A stretch of DNA of 29,244 bases, from NCBI GenBank assembly GCA_937859855.1, contig CALMAR010000060.1, positions 1 through 29,244 of the forward strand, in the 5' to 3' direction. Of this stretch, positions 23,723 to 29,244 are shown piece by piece. Position 1 is the first letter of the stretch; the number at the start of each line of letters is the position of its first letter. The notes beneath the pieces are model-generated. The model had not been told where the DNA came from, did no database searches, and saw only the letters and a list, made by a program, of their open reading frames with translations. The position numbers and the translations under genes are program-made. The DNA comes from an uncultured Kineosporia sp. Its GTDB lineage: Bacteria > Actinomycetota > Actinomycetes > Actinomycetales > Kineosporiaceae.

Positions 23723-24889
23723 TCAGGCGCCCCAACTGGCCTGCTGGCCGCCGACACGTTCGGTGGCGATCCCCTGCAGGTACCCGGAATCCATGAAGGC
23801 GGCCATCGGGTCGGCGGCGAAGCCCTGTGCCTCGCGCCAGGCGGCCAGGTGCGGTCTGACGTCGGTGTAGAAGGCGTCCATGAGAATGCCGTTGGCGGCC
23901 AGAACGTCGTTGGCGGACTGAGCCTTCGCCAGCGCCTCCCGATCCAGCATCAGCGCGCGAGCAGTCATCTCCTGGATGTTGAGCACAGAGCGGATCTGGC
24001 CCGGGATCTTGTCCTCGATGTTGTGGCACTGATCCAGCATGAACGCCACGCCGGCTTGCGGATCAAGGCCCCCGCCGCGGACCACCTCAACCATGATCCG
24101 GAACAATTGGAATGGATCGGCGGCACCGACGATGAGGTCGTCGTCGGCGTAGAACCGGGAGTTGAAGTCGAAGGCGCCAAGCTTTCCCAGGCGCAACAAC
24201 TGGGCGGCGATGAACTCGATGTTGGTGCCCGGGGCGTGGTGGCCGGTGTCGAGGCAGACCACGGCCCGATCGCCGAGAGCGGAAACGTGCGCGTACGAGG
24301 TGCCCCAGTCCGGCACGTCCGTGGCGTAGAACGCGGGCTCGAAGAACTTGTACTCCAGCACCAGCCGTTGGTCGCTGCTCAGTTGGGCGTAGATGGTGGC
24401 GAGGGACTCGGCAAGGGTGTCCTGCCGCTGGCGTAGGTCGTTCTGTCCGGGGTAGTTGGATCCGTCGGCGAGCCACATCTTCAGGTCACGGGACCCGGTC
24501 CGGTTCATGATTTCGATGCATTCCAGGTGATGGTCGATCGCCTTCTGACGCACGGCAGGCTCGGCCGCGGTCAGAGAGCCGAACTTGTAGGCGTCATCCT
24601 GGAATGTGTTGGAGTTGATGGTGCCCAGACGCAGGCCCTGGTCTTCGGCGTAGCGGCGCAAGGCGGTGAAGTCGTCGACGAGGTCCCAGGGGATGTGCAA
24701 TGCCACGGTGGAGGCATGGCCGGTGTACTGGTGTACCTGCGCGGCATCGTCGATCTTCTCCCGCACCGTCCGTGGCGTGCCGGGGGTTGAGAACACCTTG
24801 AACCTGGTGCCGCTGTTGCCGTAGGCCCAGGACGGAACTTCGATAGCGAGGTCGTCCAGCTGTGATGTGATCGCGTCGAACGTGGTCAT
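23723..24889 (-). CDS. rhaI: L-rhamnose isomerase (RhaI type)
   Basis: A 388-residue metal-dependent isomerase converting L-rhamnose to L-rhamnulose. It belongs to the RhaI (Pseudomonas/rhizobial) type rather than E. coli RhaA. Recognisable blocks are NTFQDDAYKFGSL (94-106), KMWLADGSNYPGQ (137-149), LEYKFFEP (178-185), CLDTGHHAPGTNIE (212-225), FNSRFYADDDL (242-252) and MLDQCHNIEDK (284-294). From memory of the Pseudomonas stutzeri enzyme, likely metal ligands are E179, D214, H217, D249 and D286. Where that enzyme has a further metal-binding His, this protein has Asp241. ATG 24889 is preceded by GGAAGCGAAG. It is the first gene of the operon, and its stop touches a possible rhaEW start. Confidence 0.93.
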   Translation of the reverse strand: MTTFDAITSQLDDLAIEVPSWAYGNSGTRFKVFSTPGTPRTVREKIDDAAQVHQYTGHASTVALHIPWDLVDDFTALRRYAEDQGLRLGTINSNTFQDDAYKFGSLTAAEPAVRQKAIDHHLECIEIMNRTGSRDLKMWLADGSNYPGQNDLRQRQDTLAESLATIYAQLSSDQRLVLEYKFFEPAFYATDVPDWGTSYAHVSALGDRAVVCLDTGHHAPGTNIEFIAAQLLRLGKLGAFDFNSRFYADDDLIVGAADPFQLFRIMVEVVRGGGLDPQAGVAFMLDQCHNIEDKIPGQIRSVLNIQEMTARALMLDREALAKAQSANDVLAANGILMDAFYTDVRPHLAAWREAQGFAADPMAAFMDSGYLQGIATERVGGQQASWGA

Positions 24890-25040
24890 GGCGTCTTCGC
24901 TTCCGCAGTCGTCGGGAGCTCTCGGGCGCAAGTGCGTTGTGGCCGCAGTGCGGTTCCAGGCGAAGGCGTGGCCCGGATCATGACGCTCGCAGTTTCCTGA
25001 GGCTCGTGCGGCTTGAACCCGGAATCGGACTCACCATCCC
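24890..25040. other. Upstream region of the rha operon
   Basis: This 151-bp gap between the FAH-family gene and rhaI should contain the rha promoter. I see no consensus -35/-10 pair, no clear palindrome and no terminator hairpin with a T-run. No regulator gene for the rha operon lies nearby. Confidence 0.4.
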
Positions 25041-25883
25041 CTACCGGCCGGCGACGAAGGTCTGGCGGATCTCGCCGACCTCGTCCATCCGGCTGGTCAG
25101 CACGTTGCCGTCATGGAGGAAGCGCGGGGGCTCGCGCCGGTTGCCGACGCCGCCGGGGGTACCGGTGAAGATCAGGTCTCCCGGGAGCAGCGGACAGGTC
25201 GCGGAGATGTGCTCGACGAGGACGTCGATCGGGAAGATCAGCTGCGAGGTGCGGCCGTGCTGGATCACCTCGTCGCCGATCCGGGACTCGAAGCCGATGT
25301 CCTCGCGGTCCGCGAACTCGTCGGTGCTGACCAGCACGGGGCCGGTCGGGCCGAAGCCGGGGTGGGACTTGGCCAGGGAGAACTGCGGCGGGGTGCCGGC
25401 GAGCTGGGCGACCCGCTCGGAGAGGTCCTGGCCGATGGTCAGCCCGGCCAGAGCGTCCCAGGCCTGCTCGCGGGGGATCCGAAAGCCGCCGCGACCGACG
25501 ACGGCGACCACCTCGATCTCCCAGTCCACGTTGCCCGGTGGCAGCGAAACGTCTGCGACCGGTCCGACGATGCACGTCGGGAACTTGGTGAACACCATCG
25601 GCTGCGCCGGTGGCGTGAAGCCGGTCTCGGCGGCGTGCGGCGCGTAGTTCAGCCCGATCGCGAACACCTGTCGCGGCGTCGGCACGGGGGGACCGAGCCG
25701 CTCTGCGGTCACGTCGTACGCCGTCACCCATTCGGCGTCAGGTGCCCAGGCGACAAGGTCGTCCCAGCGCTCGAGCAGCGCGACCGGATCAGCGGGCAGT
25801 GCCTCGCCGGAGGCCGTGGCGACGTCGAGGGCCTGGTGGCCGGAGACGAGAACGGCGCGGCCGTCGACGGAGCCGAGATGCAT
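25041..25883 (-). CDS. Fumarylacetoacetate hydrolase (FAH) family protein
   Basis: A 280-residue FAH-fold enzyme. These metal-dependent proteins cleave C-C bonds of acylpyruvates or diketo acids, or act as hydratases, isomerases or decarboxylases. The pattern VFAIGLNYAPHAAETG, DWEIEVVAVVG (metal ligands in the ExE), TIGQDLSER, LAKSHPGFGPTGP and IFTGTPGGVG is typical of the FAHD1-like group. ATG 25883 touches the stop of the upstream FAH gene (TGATG), so the pair is cotranslated; the N-terminal extension to 25949 overlaps that gene and is unlikely. Two different FAH enzymes in one operon suggest successive steps, or one enzyme with two subunits. Substrate unknown. Confidence 0.92.
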   Translation of the reverse strand: MHLGSVDGRAVLVSGHQALDVATASGEALPADPVALLERWDDLVAWAPDAEWVTAYDVTAERLGPPVPTPRQVFAIGLNYAPHAAETGFTPPAQPMVFTKFPTCIVGPVADVSLPPGNVDWEIEVVAVVGRGGFRIPREQAWDALAGLTIGQDLSERVAQLAGTPPQFSLAKSHPGFGPTGPVLVSTDEFADREDIGFESRIGDEVIQHGRTSQLIFPIDVLVEHISATCPLLPGDLIFTGTPGGVGNRREPPRFLHDGNVLTSRMDEVGEIRQTFVAGR

Positions 25884-26770
25884 CAGCTGTCGACGTCCGA
25901 GGAGTAGAGGTCCGTGGTGTACGGCTCGGTGTCGTGGGCTTCCTTCCACGCGACGACGTGGTTGCGCAGGATGCCGACCCCCTCGATCTCGGCCTCGATC
26001 TGGTCGCCGGGCCGCAGGTAGAAGTCGAACGGGTTCGGCTGGATCGCCGCGACGCCGGAGATGGTGCCGGTGGTGATGATGTCACCGGCGCTGTAGCCCT
26101 GTGCCGAGTGATGTGCCACCAGGTGCGGGATGGAGATCCGCATCTGGGAGGTGTTGCCCTGCTGGCGGACCTCGCCGTTGACGCGCAGCTGCATCGGCAT
26201 GCTCTGCGGGTCGGGCAGCTCGTCCTTGGTGACGATCCACGGGCCGATCGGGCAGAAGGTGTCGATCGCCTTCGAGAAGGAGAAGACGCCGGACTGCATC
26301 TCGCGGCGCTGGATGTCGCGCGCGGTGATGTCGTTGAAGACGAGGTAGCCGGCGATGTAGTCCTCGGCCTCGTCGGGACCGAAGAACTTGCCGCTCTTGC
26401 CGATCACGATGCCGAGTTCGAGCTCGTAGTCGAGCTCCTTGGTCAGCCCCTCCGGGTAGACGATCGCCTCGTCGGGCCCGATGATCGCGTCGACGTTCTG
26501 GAAGAACACGATGCCCTTGTGCACCGGGTGCGACCAGTCGACGGCCTGGAGCTCCTCGTGGTGGTCGGCGAAGTTGCCGGCGGTGTGGAAGAACTTCTTC
26601 GGCACGATGGGCGCACGAAGGGTGGCGTCGGCCAGCGGCACGCGAGCGCCGGTCTCCTCGACCTGGGCGCCGCGCTCGAAGTACTCACGCGTGGACGCGG
26701 TGGCGAGCTCCACGATCTCCTCGCCGTCGAGGTGACCGACGCGACCGTCGTCGAAGGTTACGAGCTTCAT
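25883..26770 (-). CDS. Fumarylacetoacetate hydrolase (FAH) family protein
   Basis: A 295-residue FAH-fold enzyme distinct from its partner. It opens with MKLVTFDDGRVGHLDGEEIVEL, the N-terminal beta domain. The catalytic domain has KFFHTAGNFADHH, the metal-binding ELDYELELGIVIG (about 111-123), YLVFNDITARDIQRRE, and DIITTGTISGVA. ATG 26770 has GAGAGAAG in front. A promoter with an IclR-type palindrome lies directly upstream, so this gene starts a two-gene operon separate from the IclR/CMD genes. The likely reaction is cleavage or hydration of a 2-oxo or 2,4-dioxo acid from an aromatic or sugar-acid pathway; which one cannot be told. Confidence 0.92.
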   Translation of the reverse strand: MKLVTFDDGRVGHLDGEEIVELATASTREYFERGAQVEETGARVPLADATLRAPIVPKKFFHTAGNFADHHEELQAVDWSHPVHKGIVFFQNVDAIIGPDEAIVYPEGLTKELDYELELGIVIGKSGKFFGPDEAEDYIAGYLVFNDITARDIQRREMQSGVFSFSKAIDTFCPIGPWIVTKDELPDPQSMPMQLRVNGEVRQQGNTSQMRISIPHLVAHHSAQGYSAGDIITTGTISGVAAIQPNPFDFYLRPGDQIEAEIEGVGILRNHVVAWKEAHDTEPYTTDLYSSDVDS

Positions 26771-26786
26771 GCGCTTCTCTCATTCG

Positions 26787-26803
26787 ACGAAAGTGGCTTT
26801 CGT
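26787..26803. promoter_or_regulatory. Candidate IclR operator, perfect 7-3-7 palindrome (FAH operon)
   Basis: ACGAAAG-TGG-CTTTCGT is a perfect inverted repeat. It begins 3 nt downstream of the -10 box of the FAH promoter, so it covers the transcription start. It matches the site at 28406-28422 at 14 of 17 positions when read on the minus strand. The nearby IclR protein is the natural candidate to bind it. Confidence 0.65.
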
Positions 26804-26806
26804 AGA

Positions 26807-26835
26807 ATCATCGGCACGTGCAGCAGCGGTGTCAA
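26807..26835 (-). promoter_or_regulatory. Promoter of the FAH operon
   Basis: On the minus strand a consensus -35 TTGACA (26835-26830), a 17-nt spacer and GATGAT (26812-26807, 4 of 6 matches) form a good sigma-70-type promoter. It lies in the 95-bp gap between the CMD-like stop and the FAH start. Confidence 0.6.
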
Positions 26836-26865
26836 GCCGCGTGTCGCCAGGCCGCTCCCTGCGGC

Positions 26866-27459
26866 TCACGTGTCGACGGCGATCCGGAAGACGCGCAGCT
26901 GCAGGGCGAGCGTGTCGTAGTAACCGACCAGGGTGAGCAGCTCGAAGAGCCGGGGGAGGCCCAGCTGCTCGACGGCCTCCGCGTAGGCCTCGTCGTCCAG
27001 GTCACCTGCCACCAGCAGCTCGTGGGCCAGTCGCGCCACCAGGGCGTCCTCCTGCGGCAGCCCGTCGTAGCGGGACTCTCGGACGGCCTCGAGCTCGGGG
27101 TCGGTGAGCCCGACGTGCCGTCCGACAGCCTCGTGCGCGTGCCGCTCGAAGGCCGAGTCGCGGACGGCGGCGACCACGAGGATCGCGACCTCGCGCTCCC
27201 GGTCGGACAGGGTCGTCTGGTAGCGGATGGCGCTGCCGACCGCCTGCAGAGCCTGACCCAGCCGAGGTTGGAGCAGGAAGGCGTTGAACGGCCCCTCGAG
27301 GCCGCCCTCGTCGTCGACGAGCCGGAACAGCTGGGGTCCAGCGGCGCGGGGTCCGCCGGCCACGGTGTCGTACACCGCGCGTTGGTCCTCGTCGAGCGCA
27401 CCGGGGAGCAGCTTGGCGAGGCGGGCTCCGGTGGTCGGCTCGCTCGTGGGCTCGGCCAT
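26866..27459 (-). CDS. Carboxymuconolactone decarboxylase (CMD) family protein
   Basis: A 197-residue all-helical CMD/AhpD-fold protein. The core segment YQTTLSDREREVAILVVAAVRDSAFERHAHEAVGRHVGL (80-118) has the characteristic Glu...His spacing. The redox CxxC of AhpD peroxidases is absent, so a lyase or isomerase-type role, or a non-enzymatic one, is more likely. The start touches the iclR stop (TGATG), so the two are one transcription unit. It precedes the FAH operon on the same strand. CMD proteins accompany FAH enzymes and SDRs in many actinobacterial catabolic clusters, though often without proven activity. Confidence 0.9.
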   Translation of the reverse strand: MAEPTSEPTTGARLAKLLPGALDEDQRAVYDTVAGGPRAAGPQLFRLVDDEGGLEGPFNAFLLQPRLGQALQAVGSAIRYQTTLSDREREVAILVVAAVRDSAFERHAHEAVGRHVGLTDPELEAVRESRYDGLPQEDALVARLAHELLVAGDLDDEAYAEAVEQLGLPRLFELLTLVGYYDTLALQLRVFRIAVDT

Positions 27460-28295
27460 CAGCTGGCACCGGCGCCGAGCGCCGAGATCTCCGCGCAGGT
27501 CTCGAGCAGCGTGGGCTGCAGCTCGCGCATGATCCGCTGGGTCGACCAGTCGCGCGCCTGGACGGCGAGGTTCACCCCGGCCCCGACCCCGCGGCCCGCG
27601 GCGGTCACGGGTCCGGCCCCCGAGCGCAGTCCGTGGGCGAGCTCCTCGTCCTGCATCGCCCAGCCCTGGTTGCGGATCTGGGTCAGCTCGCCGCGCAGCT
27701 CGTCGAGGGAGATCTTGGCGTTCGGGCCGTGCTGGGAGCGGAAGGACGCGTCGGTCACGCGCGACTCGAGGTCGGCGTCGTCGAGGTGGGCGAGCAGGAG
27801 CTTGCCGATCGAGGTGGTCACCGCGGGCAGCGTCGAGCCCACCTGGATGTTGGCGGTGACCAGGTCGGAGTTGCGCAGCCGGACGAGGTAGAGGACCAGG
27901 TCGCCGTTGAGCACGGCGAGGTTCACCGTCTCACCGGTCCGGTCGGCCAGGCGGCGCAGCGGCGGTGTGGCCACCTCGACCAGGTCGAGGCTGCGAAGGG
28001 CCGCCGTACCGAGCGTCAGCGTGCGGACGCCGGGCCGGTAGTCGCCGTTGGGCAGATGGTCGAGGTAGCCCTCGCTGGTCAGCGTCTGCACGACGCGGTA
28101 GACGGTCGGCATCGGCAGCCCCGCCGCCGCGGCGAGGTCGGTGACCCGCCAGGAGGGGCGTTGCTCGTCGAAGAGGCTGAGGATGCGCAGCCCCTTGGCC
28201 AACGCCTCGACGCGGTACTCCGGCTTGTCGCCGGCGGTGGCGGCCGCGCCTGACGCACGTCGTCCGGCACCTCGGCCGTTGCTCTCGGGTGGCAC
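27459..28295 (-). CDS. IclR-family transcriptional regulator
   Basis: A 278-residue regulator. The winged helix-turn-helix lies at about residues 30-85 (VEALAKGLRILSLFDEQ, then DLAAAAGLPMPTVYRVVQTLTSEGYL). The effector domain has GETVNLAVLNGDLVLYLVR, PAVTTSIGKLLLAHL, GWAMQDEELAHGLRS, and the GVNLAV close, as usual for IclR. An Ala/Gly-rich N-terminal tail of about 25 residues precedes the HTH. The start is GTG 28295 with a perfect AGGAGGAG Shine-Dalgarno. It is divergent from the SDR at 28450 and probably governs both that gene and the FAH operon through the paired palindromes. The inducer is unknown, likely a pathway intermediate. Confidence 0.94.
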   Translation of the reverse strand: MPPESNGRGAGRRASGAAATAGDKPEYRVEALAKGLRILSLFDEQRPSWRVTDLAAAAGLPMPTVYRVVQTLTSEGYLDHLPNGDYRPGVRTLTLGTAALRSLDLVEVATPPLRRLADRTGETVNLAVLNGDLVLYLVRLRNSDLVTANIQVGSTLPAVTTSIGKLLLAHLDDADLESRVTDASFRSQHGPNAKISLDELRGELTQIRNQGWAMQDEELAHGLRSGAGPVTAAGRGVGAGVNLAVQARDWSTQRIMRELQPTLLETCAEISALGAGAS

Positions 28296-28372
28296 CGCGC
28301 TCCTCCTTGCCCCGTCCGGTTCTCGTGCTGCCGACGCGGGGTCGTCAGCCTAGGCGAGCGGGTCCGGGTCTC

Positions 28373-28402
28373 TGGACATGTTCCTCGGCCAATGCCTATT
28401 GT
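28373..28402 (+). promoter_or_regulatory. Promoter of the SDR gene at 28450
   Basis: TGGACA (28373-28378, 5 of 6 matches), an 18-nt spacer and TATTGT (28397-28402, 4 of 6) lie ahead of the SDR. The predicted leader is about 40 nt and has no strong Shine-Dalgarno. Confidence 0.5.
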
Positions 28403-28405
28403 AGA

Positions 28406-28422
28406 GGGAAAGCGACTTTCGT
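28406..28422. promoter_or_regulatory. Candidate IclR operator (SDR promoter)
   Basis: GGGAAAG-CGA-CTTTCGT has perfect inner arms GAAAG/CTTTC with a 3-nt centre. It begins 3 nt after the -10 box, the same offset as at the FAH promoter, and shares 14 of 17 bases with that site. Confidence 0.62.
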
Positions 28423-28449
28423 AATGCGAGAACGACGGGACCCCTCGAC

Positions 28450-29208
28450 ATGTCTGACTGGCTGGGCCTTTCCGGCCGACCCGCTCTCGTCGTGGGAGCT
28501 GGTGGCCTGGGCGGTGCGACCGCCGTCAGCCTGGCCGGCCAAGGTGCTTGCGTGGTGGTCGTCGACCGTGACGAGGAGAACCTGGGGCTCGTCGCGCGGG
28601 CCGTCAAGGAGGCAGGGGCCGAGGTGGTCACCCTGGTCGCCGACGTCTCCACCGCCGAGCGCTGCCGCGCCGTCGTCGAGAGGGCCACGGCCGCCGTCGG
28701 CACGCCCCAGCTGTTCCTGCACGCCGTGGGCCGCAACGACCGGCGTCCCGTCCTCGACCTCGGTGACGACGACTGGCAGTCGATTCTGACCCTCAACCTC
28801 TCCACCGCCTGGTGGCTGGGGCAGGAGGTCGGGCGCCGGATGGTCGCGGCCGGCACCGGCCGGATCGTCTTCCTCTCCTCGGTCTCGGCGCTGCTCGCCC
28901 ACCCCAAGCACGGCCCCTACGCCGCCACCAAGGGCGGCATCAACCAGATGATGCGAGTGATGGCGCGCGAGTGGGCTCCCCACGGCGTGACCGTCAACTC
29001 CGTCGGGCCCGGCTACGTCGAGACGGACCTGACCCGCAGCTACCTCGACCGCGACGGGCACCGCGAGGAGCTCGAGTCGCTCGTCCCCGCCCGGCGCCTC
29101 GGCCGCCCCGAGGAGGTCGCCGACGCGATCACCTTCCTGGTCTCCGACCGGGCCGCCTTCATCACCGGCCAGTGCCTCTACATCGACGGCGGCCGCACAC
29201 TCGTCTGA
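28450..29208 (+). CDS. Short-chain dehydrogenase/reductase (classical SDR) of the IclR module
   Basis: A 252-residue SDR. The nucleotide motif is VGAGGLGG (15-22), a variant of TGxxxGxG. Asp39 after the second strand (VVDRDEEN) points to NAD(H). NNAG is replaced by HAVG (91-94). The catalytic residues Ser144 (LSSVS), Tyr157 and Lys161 (YAATK) are intact. The C-terminus ITGQCLYIDGG is standard. It is transcribed away from iclR with a shared palindrome in the promoter, so it belongs to the same regulon as the FAH genes. It may oxidise a hydroxy acid that feeds an FAH enzyme, as the SDR and FAH steps do in non-phosphorylated L-fucose/L-rhamnose routes. That is inference only. Confidence 0.92.
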   Translation: MSDWLGLSGRPALVVGAGGLGGATAVSLAGQGACVVVVDRDEENLGLVARAVKEAGAEVVTLVADVSTAERCRAVVERATAAVGTPQLFLHAVGRNDRRPVLDLGDDDWQSILTLNLSTAWWLGQEVGRRMVAAGTGRIVFLSSVSALLAHPKHGPYAATKGGINQMMRVMAREWAPHGVTVNSVGPGYVETDLTRSYLDRDGHREELESLVPARRLGRPEEVADAITFLVSDRAAFITGQCLYIDGGRTLV

Positions 29209-29244
29209 ACCGACCTACTGCCCACCCATCGAAGGACAGCACCG

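Noticed and set aside
23676..24029. 118-residue N-terminal extension of RhaEW
   Set aside because: It lies inside rhaI in another frame and has low-complexity content. Only the short alternative start at 23723 is plausible.
24995..25045. tRNA-like look of GGGTTCAAG on the minus strand between FAH and rhaI genes
   Set aside because: Only a T-loop-like word is present; no acceptor stem, D-arm or anticodon arm can be folded around it, so neither a tRNA nor an att site is supported.
28296..28449. Possible third IclR site closer to the iclR start
   Set aside because: Only the 28406-28422 palindrome was found in this gap; nothing similar lies nearer the iclR start codon.
1..29244. CRISPR arrays, insertion sequences, integrase or toxin-antitoxin genes
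   Set aside because: No regularly spaced repeats, transposase motifs or small toxin/antitoxin pairs were seen on either strand.

Overview
This is a high-GC window (strong G/C bias at third codon positions) that looks like the chromosome of an actinobacterium. The support is two putative F420-dependent LLM-class oxidoreductases, two MmyB-type XRE regulators with apparently leaderless GTG starts, an LldD2-type lactate oxidase like the mycobacterial one, the fused RhaEW enzyme, and many GTG starts. I cannot name a genus. No rRNA, tRNA, IS element, phage gene or CRISPR array was seen. Everything points to carbon catabolism and small-molecule redox chemistry.

Layout, left to right. (1) 1-370: C-terminus of a DUF998-type membrane protein. 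(2) 632-2495: divergent XRE regulator / SDR pair. (3) 2535-4060: two translationally coupled SDRs. (4) 4298-9130: a complete sugar ABC importer with the gene order of E. coli ytfQ-ytfR-ytfT-yjfF, on the minus strand. (5) 9341-12410: a PhyH-type dioxygenase and a secreted GH3 beta-glucosidase with its own promoter and a long inverted repeat. (6) 12881-15450: aldo/keto reductase, TetR regulator and a divergent LLM oxidoreductase; a hexanucleotide microsatellite lies upstream of the reductase. (7) 15687-17425: a second SDR / XRE pair built like the first. (8) 17426-18056: mostly non-coding, with a probable decayed gene; then a second LLM oxidoreductase. (9) 18935-24889: a tightly overlapping operon rhaI-rhaEW-rhaB-lldD, which would take L-rhamnose to dihydroxyacetone phosphate plus L-lactate and then pyruvate. 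(10) 25041-29208: an IclR-governed module of two fumarylacetoacetate-hydrolase (FAH) family enzymes, a carboxymuconolactone-decarboxylase-like protein and an SDR.

How it fits together. The rha operon gives an almost self-contained pathway. RhaI isomerises rhamnose, RhaB phosphorylates rhamnulose, RhaEW cleaves the phosphate and oxidises lactaldehyde to lactate, and LldD oxidises lactate. Mutarotase, regulator and a dedicated transporter are not visible. The YtfQRT-YjfF importer and the secreted GH3 enzyme may work together: both upstream regions carry LacI-type operator-like sequences. Their sugar is unknown.

The most notable regulatory signal is at the right end. Two promoters, one for the FAH operon and one for the SDR, each have a near-identical 17-bp palindrome exactly 3 nt after the -10 box. 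This predicts an IclR regulon that defines an uncharacterised catabolic module. No clearly novel defence or mobile system was found. The best candidates for undescribed biology are this IclR module and the paired XRE/SDR units.
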